From CAWCUK01 sp963798775 (lineage in GTDB: Bacteria; Bacteroidota; Ignavibacteria; Ignavibacteriales; Ignavibacteriaceae): a stretch of 64,000 nt of DNA. The notes beneath the pieces were generated by a model, which was not told the origin of the DNA, searched no databases, and saw only the letters and a list, made by a program, of their open reading frames with translations. Position 1 is the first letter of the stretch. Each line of letters begins with the position of its first letter. The DNA is taken from NCBI GenBank assembly GCA_963798775.1, contig CAWCUK010000003.1, forward strand, positions 1 through 64,000, read 5' to 3'. Shown piece after piece: positions 46,580-55,565 of this stretch. The translations under genes were made by a program, and so were the position numbers.

Positions 46580-46918
46580 ATGATGAAATATACAGTTGAA
46601 GGAACAGATTTTAATTTTAAGGAAGAAGTACTTAATGCCGATGTTCCGGTTCTTGTTGATTTCTGGGCTCCCTGGTGCGGTCCGTGTAAAATAGTAGCTC
46701 CGGTTCTTGAGGAAATTGCGCAAGAATATCAAGGAAAATTAAAAGTGGTTAAATTAAATACCGATGAGAATGAAGATGTTGCAATGCGTTACGGTATTAG
46801 AAGTATTCCCACTCTTGGTATTTTTAAAAACGGTCAAGTTGTTGATGGTTTAATCGGCGCGGTTCCGAAGCAAAAAATAGAAAATAAGCTAAAACCTTAT
46901 ATTATTAAAGTTAGCTGA
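46580..46918 (+). CDS. trxA: Thioredoxin
   Basis: 112 residues. Active site WAPWCGPCKIVAPVL; cis-Pro region GIRSIPTLGIFKNGQ; conserved VDFWAPWCGP context. Cytoplasmic disulfide reductant, fed by thioredoxin reductase (not in the window). GGAAG precedes the double ATG (46580 or 46583). Confidence 0.95.
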   Translation: MMKYTVEGTDFNFKEEVLNADVPVLVDFWAPWCGPCKIVAPVLEEIAQEYQGKLKVVKLNTDENEDVAMRYGIRSIPTLGIFKNGQVVDGLIGAVPKQKIENKLKPYIIKVS

Positions 46919-46928
46919 TAATTAAAAA

Positions 46929-46957
46929 AGGCTGTCATTTGAGGCAGCCTTTTTTAT
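46929..46957 (+). terminator. Rho-independent terminator after trxA
   Basis: AAGGCTG (46929-46935) pairs with CAGCCTT (46946-46952), followed by six T residues. It lies between convergent trxA and the TPM-domain gene. Confidence 0.85.
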
Positions 46958-46978
46958 TAAAAAAAATTAAACAAAAAA

Positions 46979-47461
46979 TTAATCAATTATTACACGGTTA
47001 GAAATCTCGTTAGTATCATCCGGTTTTATCGGAAAATGTTTACTTAAAATATTCCCTACCTGTTCCACTCCATATAAAATCCCTTTGCAAAACTCTCCGC
47101 GTTTAAAAGATTCCTGCATTTTGTCTTTTATAAAATCCCAAGTATTTTGCGGAACTTTTTTATTTATGCCTTCATCCGCTAGAATAAAAAATTTTCTTCC
47201 TTCAAGCATAATGAAGATAAGTATTCCGGTTTTATCGCGGGTTTTATCTAAACCGAGTTTAAAAAATTCAGTCTCGGCTAATTCATTTAATTTTTTATTC
47301 ATGTGCAGAAAAGATTTTTTCTCTTTTATGCTCACACAAATTTCACCCGCGGTTATTTTCTCTGATTCCTTTATCCGGTTTGAGATGCGGAGTAGTTCGT
47401 CATCATTTAAGAAATGATATATTAGCTGTTTTTTCATAATATGTTTTTTATTATGATCCAA
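46979..47461 (-). CDS. TPM-domain (TLP18.3/Psb32-like) protein
   Basis: Up to 160 residues; the start could also be the ATG eight codons in (47437). ISNRIKESEKITAGEICVSIK, LGLDKTRDKTGILIFIMLEGRKFFILADEGI and FKRGEFCKGILYGVEQVGNIL match the TPM domain of the family. Signal peptide and membrane anchors found in typical members are absent, as in the smaller cytosolic members. Function unknown. Convergent with trxA. Confidence 0.75.
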   Translation of the reverse strand: MDHNKKHIMKKQLIYHFLNDDELLRISNRIKESEKITAGEICVSIKEKKSFLHMNKKLNELAETEFFKLGLDKTRDKTGILIFIMLEGRKFFILADEGINKKVPQNTWDFIKDKMQESFKRGEFCKGILYGVEQVGNILSKHFPIKPDDTNEISNRVIID

Positions 47462-47500
47462 AGGTATTAAACGGGCAGTTCTTATTCAATTACTTTCAAT

Positions 47501-47531
47501 AAAAAAAGCGCAGCATTTTAATACTGCGCTA
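47501..47531 (-). terminator. Terminator of the DUF4097 lipoprotein gene
   Basis: On the minus strand AGCGCAG (47530-47524) pairs with CTGCGCT (47513-47507) and runs into seven T residues, 25 bases after the stop codon at 47556. Confidence 0.8.
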
Positions 47532-47555
47532 GGAGATGAAGATTGAAGAAAAAAA

Positions 47556-48492
47556 TCATTCTTTATTTACAGTAATATCGCCCCCCGAAGTTTTTACCAC
47601 GAGTTCTTTGCCTCCTTCATTTATATCGGCTTCAAATCTTGTATCGGAAATTTTTTCAGCGTTCATTCCTTTAAATTTTGATGAAATATTTCCGCCGGAG
47701 GTTTTTAATTTTGCTGAAGCATTAAAATCTGACGGCAGAAAAATATCAATATTACCGCCTGATGAAGTAAGGCTGATACCATAATTTGTTCCGGAATAAT
47801 TTAATTGAATATCTCCGCCCGAAGTAGCTGCTTTAATTTTCGCGTTGCTGCCTTCTAAACTTATATTACCCCCCGAGGTGGAAGCGGATAGAAATCCTTG
47901 AAAATTATGTGCTTCAATATCGCCCCCGGAAGTAGAAACACGCATTTCTCCAATATCATTTCTAAGCCCGATATCTCCGCCGGAAGTTGAAACTTCCAAA
48001 TTGCCTTTAGTATCGGTAACAGAAATATCTCCTCCGGAAGATTTTAATTTATTATCGCCGTTAACATTTTCTATGGCAATATTACCGCCGCTTGTATGAA
48101 TTTCATTATTAAATGAGCTTGGAACTTTTATTTCAAATCTTAAATCAATATTATTAAATGAAAAACTAAAAAAAGATGAACCTTTTTTCTTTGCTTTTAT
48201 TTCTACTCTATCATCATCGTTATCAAAAGAAAATTTTATCTCTTTAGCCGCTTTTTCATTCCCGTATATTTTTACATAAACTTCATCTTTTTCCCAGGTT
48301 GAAATTTTAATATCAGCAGCAGAAGCATCAACATAAAGTTCTTTACCGGATGAAATTTTAAAAGTTTTTTCATGCAGCAGCTTTTAAATTACTATCCAAC
48401 GCGTCGTTATATTTTAAATTACACGCGCTTAATAACGTGGAAAGAAAAAATATTCCCGCACAAAGAGTTAAAAAATATGTTTTGTTTCGCAT
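47556..48492 (-). CDS. DUF4097 beta-solenoid lipoprotein, one frameshift near 48375
   Basis: An ATG at 48492 opens a lipoprotein signal (MRNKTYFLTLCAGIFFLSTL ending in lipobox LLSAC). The frame stops after about 38 codons. Deleting one base at 48375 continues as HEKTFKISSGKELYVDASA and gives about 311 residues. The mature protein is a series of short repeats of the form S/T-SGG-D/N-I (SSGGDISV, STSGGDIG, STSGGNIS, ATSGGDIQ, KTSGGNIS, KTSGGDIT), the right-handed beta-helix expected for DUF4097/DUF4098 adhesin-like proteins. It is probably anchored on the periplasmic or outer face of the envelope; function unknown. Confidence 0.8.
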
Positions 48493-48658
48493 CCCGGTCT
48501 CCCTTAAATAATTATATTATTTAGACCTTGTGTTTCGGAAAAAGGTTACTTCTGATGAATTTCAATTTCATCTAATACTAATTTTATAAATAAAAATATT
48601 TAATCCTTTTTATTTATGATCATCGATTAAAATAAATGATATTCGGTAGAAAAAATTT

Positions 48659-49657
48659 ATGAGTGAATCTAAATTATTAAAATTAACCGACCGCGGCCTT
48701 TTTTGTGAAGAAGGGAATTTTTATATCGATCCGTGGCGGCCGGTGGAAAAAGCTGTAATTACGCATGCTCATTCAGATCATGCCAGGGCCGGTTCTAAAT
48801 TTTATTTGGCCGAAAAACATAATGAAGCTTTACTTAAATTGAGGTTAGGGGAAGATATTATTCTTCAAACTGTTAATTATTTTGAAAAACTTAAAATCGG
48901 TGATGTTACTGTTTCTTTCCATCCTGCGGGACATATTCTTGGTTCCGCCCAAATTAGAATTGAATTAAACGGTGAAGTTTGGGTTGTTTCGGGAGATTAT
49001 AAAATTGAAGCGGATTTAACTTGTGAACCGTTCGAACCTGTTAAATGCAATACTTTTATTACGGAATCAACTTTCGGATTGCCTATTTATAAATGGTGCC
49101 CACAAAATGAAGTTTATGAAGATATAAATAATTGGTGGTTAAAGAATAATTCAAACGGCATAACTAGTGTAATTTTTGGTTACTCTTTAGGCAAAGCACA
49201 GCGAATTATTGCACATTTAGATGATACCATCGGACCGATTTTTTCACACGGAGCGGTTGAAAATATAAATTTTTGTTATCGGGAAGAAGGTATTAATCTT
49301 CCTGCTACAACTTATGTGAATCAAGTGGAAGATAAAAAAATATTTAAAGGCGGAATTGTGGTCGCGCCTCCATCAGCTGATTACGCGGTTTGGACCAAAA
49401 AATTCGGAACAATTTCAACAGCTTTTGCTTCCGGTTGGATGCAAATAAGAGGCAACCGAAGAAGACGTTCCGTTGATCGTGGATTTGTTCTTTCCGATCA
49501 CGCCGATTGGGACGATATTTTAAATACTGTTAAAGAAACCGGTGCCGAAAATATTTTGGTCACTCACGGTTATTCTTCAGTTTTAGTAAAATGGCTGAAT
49601 GAAATAGGCTGCAATGCAGACGTTCTTCAAACAAAGTATGAAGGGGAAATTGAATAA
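48659..49657 (+). CDS. Ligase-associated DNA exonuclease (MBL-fold, TIGR04122-like)
   Basis: 332 residues. Metallo-beta-lactamase motif AVITHAHSDHARAGS (HxHxDH), then FHPAGHILGSAQIRIE, WVVSGDYKIEADLTCEPFEP and the C-terminal beta-CASP-like SDHADWDDI. These match the exonuclease of the ligase-associated DNA damage response group. It probably trims DNA ends before ligation, with zinc. First of three repair genes; the ligase starts 17 bases later, so they are cotranscribed. Confidence 0.88.
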   Translation: MSESKLLKLTDRGLFCEEGNFYIDPWRPVEKAVITHAHSDHARAGSKFYLAEKHNEALLKLRLGEDIILQTVNYFEKLKIGDVTVSFHPAGHILGSAQIRIELNGEVWVVSGDYKIEADLTCEPFEPVKCNTFITESTFGLPIYKWCPQNEVYEDINNWWLKNNSNGITSVIFGYSLGKAQRIIAHLDDTIGPIFSHGAVENINFCYREEGINLPATTYVNQVEDKKIFKGGIVVAPPSADYAVWTKKFGTISTAFASGWMQIRGNRRRRSVDRGFVLSDHADWDDILNTVKETGAENILVTHGYSSVLVKWLNEIGCNADVLQTKYEGEIE

Positions 49658-49674
49658 AAATTACAATTTATTTT

Positions 49675-51264
49675 ATGAGACAATTTGCCGAACTATTTAA
49701 AAATTTAGATGAAACTACTAAAACCAATTCTAAGGTTTTGGCACTGGTGGAATATTTTAATACCGCCAAACCGGAAGATGCTATTTGGGCTGTAAGTTTT
49801 TTAACAGGAAGAAAACCTAAACAAATAATTCCGACGAGAAAACTACGCGAATGGTCAGCCGAGCTCGCCGGAATTCCCGATTGGCTTTTCAATGAATCTT
49901 ACGAATCTGTAGGTGATCTTGCTGAAACAATTACATTACTTTTACCAAAAGCTTCTTCTTCAACCGATGATCCTCTTCATTATTGGGTTGAAGAAAAACT
50001 AATTCCATTGAGGAAAGAAAAAGAAGAAAAACAAAAAGCCGAAATGATTTCAGCATGGCTTAAGATGAACAACAATGAACGCTTTGTCTGGAATAAATTA
50101 ATTACCGGAGGATTCAGAGTCGGAGTTTCCGCCAAACTTGTTGTAAAAGCTCTTGCCTTATTTACAGGAATCGATGATTCAGTTATCTCGCATCGTTTGA
50201 TGGGAAATTGGAAACCGACTGCTTCATTTTATAAAAAAATAATTTCCAATAATACACAAGATGCTGATATAAGCAGGCCGTATCCTTTTTATCTTGCTTA
50301 TCAATTAGAAACTGAAGTCGAAGATTTAGGTGAAATATCAGATTGGCAGGCAGAATGGAAATGGGACGGAATCCGTTCTCAAATAATAAAAAGAGAAAGT
50401 GAAGTATTTATCTGGTCGCGCGGTGAAGAATTAATTAACGAAAAGTTTCCCGAATTAGAGCAGCTTGGAAATTTTCTTCCTAACGGAACTGTAATTGACG
50501 GTGAAATAATTTCCCGGAAAAATGAAAAACCGCTTCCGTTTGGCGAACTCCAAAAAAGAATAGGAAGGAAAACTGTAACTAAGAAAATATTAACAGAAAT
50601 TCCCGCTGTTATTATTGCTTATGACCTGCTTGAATATAAAAGTGAAGATATTCGGGAACTTTCTTTAATTGAACGAAGAAAAAAATTAGAGAATGTAGTT
50701 AAAGAGACTTCTGATAATCGATTATTAATTTCCGGATTAGTAGAACGAGAAAATTGGAAAGCTTTAAGAGAAATCCGGGAAGAATCCCGCAGCCGGGCAG
50801 TTGAAGGATTAATGTTAAAAAGAAAAAACTCCTCTTATAGAGTCGGTAGAAAAAAAGGAGATTGGTGGAAGTGGAAAATTGATCCGCTTACTGTTGACGC
50901 GGTTTTAATTTATGCGCAGCGCGGGCATGGAAGGCGCGCAACATTATATACAGATTATACTTTCGGTGTTTGGGATAATAATGAACTTGTTCCTTTTGCT
51001 AAAGCTTATTCCGGTTTAACGGATGAAGAAATAAGGCAAGTAGATTCTTTCGTTAAAAAAAATACTTTGGAAAAATTTGGTCCGGTTAGAACTGTAAAAG
51101 CAGAACTTGTTTTTGAATTGGCTTTTGAAGGAATTCAAAAATCAACAAGACATAAATCCGGAGTTGCTGTTCGCTTCCCGCGTATTCTTAGATGGCGCCA
51201 TGATAAACTGCCTAAAGACGCCGATACACTTAATACAATAAAAACATTGATTGATAATCCTTAA
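49675..51264 (+). CDS. ATP-dependent DNA ligase (ligase-associated damage response type)
   Basis: 529 residues. N-terminal DNA-binding domain (1-200), adenylation domain with motif I EWKWDGIRSQ (catalytic Lys about residue 229), GTVIDGEIISRK (motif III), VEGLMLKRKNSSYRVGRKKGDWWKWK (motifs IV/V in part) and an OB domain ending VAVRFPRILRWR. It matches the bacterial LigB/LigC-like ligase found next to an exonuclease and helicase. Joins nicks in duplex DNA using ATP. Its TAA stop shares a TTAA with the stop of the convergent endonuclease gene. Confidence 0.92.
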   Translation: MRQFAELFKNLDETTKTNSKVLALVEYFNTAKPEDAIWAVSFLTGRKPKQIIPTRKLREWSAELAGIPDWLFNESYESVGDLAETITLLLPKASSSTDDPLHYWVEEKLIPLRKEKEEKQKAEMISAWLKMNNNERFVWNKLITGGFRVGVSAKLVVKALALFTGIDDSVISHRLMGNWKPTASFYKKIISNNTQDADISRPYPFYLAYQLETEVEDLGEISDWQAEWKWDGIRSQIIKRESEVFIWSRGEELINEKFPELEQLGNFLPNGTVIDGEIISRKNEKPLPFGELQKRIGRKTVTKKILTEIPAVIIAYDLLEYKSEDIRELSLIERRKKLENVVKETSDNRLLISGLVERENWKALREIREESRSRAVEGLMLKRKNSSYRVGRKKGDWWKWKIDPLTVDAVLIYAQRGHGRRATLYTDYTFGVWDNNELVPFAKAYSGLTDEEIRQVDSFVKKNTLEKFGPVRTVKAELVFELAFEGIQKSTRHKSGVAVRFPRILRWRHDKLPKDADTLNTIKTLIDNP

Positions 51265-52013
51265 ATATTTTTTGAATTGAATTCAACCAACTTTACCCAG
51301 TTTATTTTCCCAGATGGTTCACAAAATTTATTTCCGAATTCAAATGTAAATTTATTTAATATATCAGAATATGCTTCCCAAAATAATTCATTCTTTTCTT
51401 TCGCTTTATGGCCTAGCGGCTCGATAATTTCTGTATAAAGTTCTTTATCACCACTTATAAATTCCCAAAAATTTTGCCCGCACAATTTTAAATATTCGCC
51501 TTTGTCAGGTTTGCTGTCTTTGCCATAACAACAACCATTAACGGCAATAACATTTTGCTTAATTGCATTTGTTCCTAATACCTTTTTTGCTTTTCTAAAA
51601 TCAGTTTGCATTTTTTTTAACTGACTAGAATTTCCCCAATTTGGTCCGGATTTTATAGCAACTAAATATTTGATTGAATTATTTTCAAACTCTAAATCGA
51701 TTCCCTCGGCCGCTGATTTTCTCCCATGGAAAATTTTACTATTTATAAAAATGGCTAATCCCTCCAAAAATTCACCAAATATGGTTTCTTCTTAGGAAGA
51801 TAAATGTGCATCTAAAATTGATTTGACAATGTCTTGCGCGGATAATATAAATTTAGCTTTAAATAAGTAAGGATTTTTTCTTTTAAGAATTTTATCTAAT
51901 TTCAAATTTTTTAATCGATCAACTCTAGTTAAATGGAATGAACTAATATTTTGCTCAACATAAAGCGAAATTTCATTTGGATCTATTTGAAACATACTTC
52001 CCCTTTTCTTCAA
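51261..52013 (-). pseudogene. Type II restriction endonuclease, PD-(D/E)xK-like (PmeII-type?), broken by an in-frame TAA
   Basis: Two ORFs in one frame, 52013-51792 and 51767-51261, separated by a TAA at 51794-51792. Read through, the protein is about 250 residues. The segment across the stop reads DAHLSS, stop, EETIFGEFLEGLAIF, which fits one continuous domain. Catalytic core candidates lie in EGIDLEFENN (Asp and Glu) and LVAIKSGPNWGNSSQ (Lys). The IKSGPNWGNSSQ segment resembles the PmeII family as I recall it, so the name is tentative. The start overlaps the methyltransferase end by 23-41 bases, and both are on the minus strand, so this is the R gene of an R-M pair. The lesion could be a true nonsense mutation or an error. 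Confidence 0.75.
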
Positions 52014-52833
52014 ATAATAAAAATTTTTCAGATTCTATCTTATTTTTTACCATTTCATAATATTCTTTAATTATATCTATTCCGATAGAATTTCTATACA
52101 TTCTTTCAGATACAAATAAAGTTGTTCCAGAGCCCATAAAAGGATCTAATACAGCATCTCCTTCCTTAGTAAATAACTTTATAAACCATTCTGGCAGTTC
52201 TTCTGGAAATGCTGCACTATGACCTTTATTATTACACTCTGTTGCTAAATGCAATACGTTATCAGGATAAACTAACTGTCTATCTACCCAATTGGATATG
52301 TTTTTACCGAAACCACTTTTTACTTTTGAATTGTCTCTAATTTTATCAGTGTCGCTTAATTTCTTTAATCTTTGTTTTGCCCAATCTCCTACTGGAACCA
52401 TAACAGTTTCTTGATACATATGAAATTTTTTATTTTTATTAAACTGTAGTAAACGTTCCCACGCATCTCTAAATCTATTAGGCCATTTGCCAGGATAACT
52501 ATTTTTTTTATGCCAGATAAATTCTTCTGTCCACAACCAGCCTTGTTTCCTCATAGCTAAAATTAGTTCTAAAACATAAGTACTTCTTTCACCATTAGCA
52601 GCTTTTTCCTTTATATTAAGAATAAAAGTACCTGTTGGTTTTAAAACTCTAAATAATTCTTCTGTAATAGGCAGAAACCATTCTACATACTTTTCCGGTT
52701 TAATCCCTCCATATGTATAATTTCTTCTATCTGCATATGGCGGAGAAGTAAATATTAAATCAATACTATTTTCTTTTATTTCCTTCAGCTTTTCTTTTGA
52801 ATCACCGTGATATATTTCTGTTTTTATCTTCAT
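51973..52833 (-). CDS. Beta-class DNA methyltransferase of a type II R-M system
   Basis: About 286 residues from the ATG at 52833 (longer in-frame starts to 52887 are possible). Motif IV is DLIFTSPPYADRR, an SPPY, typical of N4-cytosine or sometimes N6-adenine enzymes; motif I follows near the C-terminus as DPFMGSGTTLFVSER. This IV-before-I order defines the beta class. ERLLQFNKNKKFHMYQETV is the likely target-recognition region. SAM-dependent; protects sites cut by the overlapping endonuclease. Recognition sequence not deducible. DNA is AT-richer than the flanking repair genes, consistent with horizontal gain. Confidence 0.88.
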   Translation of the reverse strand: MKIKTEIYHGDSKEKLKEIKENSIDLIFTSPPYADRRNYTYGGIKPEKYVEWFLPITEELFRVLKPTGTFILNIKEKAANGERSTYVLELILAMRKQGWLWTEEFIWHKKNSYPGKWPNRFRDAWERLLQFNKNKKFHMYQETVMVPVGDWAKQRLKKLSDTDKIRDNSKVKSGFGKNISNWVDRQLVYPDNVLHLATECNNKGHSAAFPEELPEWFIKLFTKEGDAVLDPFMGSGTTLFVSERMYRNSIGIDIIKEYYEMVKNKIESEKFLLFEEKGKYVSNRSK

Positions 52834-52950
52834 TACACTCATTATATTACATAAAAAATTCTGAAACCATAAAGTTAAAAATATCAATATAAAATATTAG
52901 TAAAGAAGGAATATTTTCAACCTTTTCTTTTAAAAATTATTATTTATTTC

Positions 52951-55425
52951 ATGGAATTCAAACATAGCAAAATTATTCTAAACTGGTTTCATTCAAAATC
53001 GTGGGAGCCTTTTCCGTTTCAGTATGAAGTTTGGGAGGAATATTTAAAAGGCAAAAGCGGACTTATTCATGCATCCACCGGGACCGGTAAAACTTACGCT
53101 GTTTTTTTAGCGGCAGTTATTGAATTTCTCTCTGAATCAAACTATAAAAAAATAGAAGGGAAAATAGATAGAAAAAAAACCGAGCCAATAAGAATTTTAT
53201 GGATAACGCCTTTACGCGCCCTTGCCACAGATACTTTGCAAGCCTTGCAAAAACCGGTTGATGAACTAAAGTTAAATTGGTCGGTGGAAAAAAGAACCGG
53301 GGATACTTCATCTTCAATTAGGGCAAGGCAGGCGGTAAAACTTCCTACAGTTTTAATAACAACTCCGGAAAGTTTATCTCTTCTTCTATCATATGAAAAG
53401 TCTTCATCATTTTTTAAAAATATAAAAATGGTTGTTGTAGATGAATGGCATGAATTAATAGGATCTAAAAGAGGCGTATTAACCGAGCTTTGTTTAGCTC
53501 GTTTAAGAAAAAGAAATCCACGGCTAAAGCTTTGGGGTTTATCCGCTACTTTAGGAAATACCGAAAAAGCAATGGAAACTTTGCTCGGCAATGAATCATC
53601 AAAAGGAAAATTAATAAAAGGCCACATTCCAAAAGAAATTAAAATTGAAACAGTAATACCGAATGTAATAGAACGTTTTCCATGGGCAGGCCATTTAGGA
53701 ATGAGCCTTCTTCCCCAAGTATTAAAGAAAATTGAAGAAGCCGAAAGCAGTTTAGTTTTTACAAACACCCGCTCACAAACAGAAATATGGTATCAAGCAA
53801 TTTTAAAAGCACGCCCAAACTGGGCCGGTTTAATCGCTCTTCATCATGGTTCGATTAATAAGGAGGAAAGAAAAGCGGTAGAAAATTTTCTTCGTGAAGG
53901 AAAAATGAAGTGCGTTGTTTGCACTTCGAGTTTAGATTTGGGTGTCGATTTTTCTCCGGTAGATCGTGTGATACAAATAGGAAGTCCCAAAGGAATAGCA
54001 AAACTTCTTCAGCGGGCAGGAAGAAGCGGCCATCAGCCCGGAAGAGAGAGCAATATTATTTGTGTTCCCACAAATGCTTTTGAATTAATAGAATTTGCTG
54101 CCGTTCGATCAGCGATAGAAAAAGGATTTGTTGAACCGAGGATTTCTTTGCGTAATTCTCTTGACGTTCTTTCACAACATCTTATAACAATTGCTCTCGG
54201 CGGCGGATTTAAATCAGAGGAACTTTTTGATGAAGTGAAAACAGCAAACGCATTTAAAAATTTGTCAGATGAAGAATGGAATTGGATTCTTGATTTTATA
54301 ACAAAGGGCGGTCCGGCTTTAAGAGCTTATCCCGATTATTCAAAAGTGGTAAAAGAAGATGATCTATTCATTGTGAAAAATAAAATGATAGCACGACGTC
54401 ATAGAATGTCTATTGGCACTATAACAGGAGATTCGATGATGATGGTGCAGTTTTTAAAAGGAGGGAAATTAGGTACTGTAGAGGAATCTTTTATATCAAG
54501 AATGAAACCGGGAGATAATTTTATTTTTGCCGGTAGAAATTTAGAATATGTAAGAATAAAAGATATGACGGTTTGGGTAAGAATTGCCTCGAAAAATAAA
54601 GGACCTATTCCGCAGTGGATGGGCGGAAGAATGCCGCTTTCAACAGAGCTTTCCGCCGAAGTAAGAGAAAAGTTTGATGAAGCAAATGAAGGAATTTTTA
54701 TAACAGAAGAAATGAAAGCCGTAAAACCGGTGTTAGATTTACAATCCCGATGGTCAATAATTCCCAAAGCAAATGAAATATTAATTGAGAAAGTTAAAAC
54801 GAGAGAAGGTTTTCATCTTTTCTTTTATCCTTTTGAAGGAAAATTAGTTCACGAAGGTTTAGCTTCACTTTATGCTTTTCGTATTTCAAAAATTAAGCCG
54901 ATTACATTTTCTATTTCCACAAATGATTATGGTTTTGAACTTCTATCGGCGCAGGAAATTCCTTTGGATAAGGCTATCGATAAAAATTTAATTTCAAAGA
55001 AAAATTTATTAGAAGATATTTGGGAAAGTTTAAATTCTTCTGAAATGGCAAAAAGACAATTTAGAGAAATAGCGAGAATTGCCGGATTGGTTTTTCAAGG
55101 TTTTCCGGGGAATAATAAAAACATAAGGCAGCTGCAAGCTTCTTCCGGTTTATTTTTTGAAGTATTCGCAAAATATGATCCGGAGAATCTTCTACTAAAA
55201 CAAGCGTACAAAGAAGTACTGGAAAAACAGCTTGAACAAAGCAGATTATCGTCAACCTTAACAAGAATGGAGAATAGTAAAATAAAAATAGTATATTCCG
55301 AACACCCTACTCCAATGTCTTTTCCTATTATGGTAAATCGCTTTAGAGAAAAATTAAGTTCGGAAAAATTATCTGATAGAGTAAAAAGGATGCAGGTTAA
55401 ATTAGAAAAAGCAGCGGTTAAATAA
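52951..55425 (+). CDS. Ligase-associated DEXH-box helicase (Lhr-core-like)
   Basis: 824 residues. Motif I LIHASTGTGKTYAVF, motif Ia WITPLRALATDT, motif II VVVDEWHEL (DEWH), motif III LWGLSATLGN, motifs IV-VI including SSLVFTNTRSQTEIW, CTSSLDLGVDFSPVD and QRAGRSGHQ. A winged-helix/Lhr-specific C-terminal region follows. It matches the helicase of the ligase-associated DNA damage response cluster. The exonuclease and ligase are upstream but separated from it by the R-M pair. Translocates on single-stranded DNA with ATP. No good Shine-Dalgarno sequence. Confidence 0.9.
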   Translation: MEFKHSKIILNWFHSKSWEPFPFQYEVWEEYLKGKSGLIHASTGTGKTYAVFLAAVIEFLSESNYKKIEGKIDRKKTEPIRILWITPLRALATDTLQALQKPVDELKLNWSVEKRTGDTSSSIRARQAVKLPTVLITTPESLSLLLSYEKSSSFFKNIKMVVVDEWHELIGSKRGVLTELCLARLRKRNPRLKLWGLSATLGNTEKAMETLLGNESSKGKLIKGHIPKEIKIETVIPNVIERFPWAGHLGMSLLPQVLKKIEEAESSLVFTNTRSQTEIWYQAILKARPNWAGLIALHHGSINKEERKAVENFLREGKMKCVVCTSSLDLGVDFSPVDRVIQIGSPKGIAKLLQRAGRSGHQPGRESNIICVPTNAFELIEFAAVRSAIEKGFVEPRISLRNSLDVLSQHLITIALGGGFKSEELFDEVKTANAFKNLSDEEWNWILDFITKGGPALRAYPDYSKVVKEDDLFIVKNKMIARRHRMSIGTITGDSMMMVQFLKGGKLGTVEESFISRMKPGDNFIFAGRNLEYVRIKDMTVWVRIASKNKGPIPQWMGGRMPLSTELSAEVREKFDEANEGIFITEEMKAVKPVLDLQSRWSIIPKANEILIEKVKTREGFHLFFYPFEGKLVHEGLASLYAFRISKIKPITFSISTNDYGFELLSAQEIPLDKAIDKNLISKKNLLEDIWESLNSSEMAKRQFREIARIAGLVFQGFPGNNKNIRQLQASSGLFFEVFAKYDPENLLLKQAYKEVLEKQLEQSRLSSTLTRMENSKIKIVYSEHPTPMSFPIMVNRFREKLSSEKLSDRVKRMQVKLEKAAVK

Positions 55426-55565
55426 ATTTTTTCTTCAAGAACTAATTACTATTTAATGCGTCATAAAAGAAGTATTTGTGATTAATTAATAAAATGAAAT
55501 TTTTTTATTGTTCATGTTCAAAAAATTTAATAGTTTCTAAACTTGATAACCGAAAAAGGAATAGG

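Noticed and set aside
47536..47784. Plus-strand frame across the DUF4097 gene
   Set aside because: Antisense shadow of the SGGDI repeats; its start lies next to the terminator of the real gene.
47556..48000. CRISPR-like direct repeats in the SGGDI region
   Set aside because: The periodicity is at protein level; nucleotide repeats are short, imperfect and codon-varied, with no constant spacer length.
53117..53768. Long minus-strand reading frames inside the helicase gene
   Set aside because: They have no recognisable domains and lie antisense to an intact, strongly conserved helicase; shadow frames.
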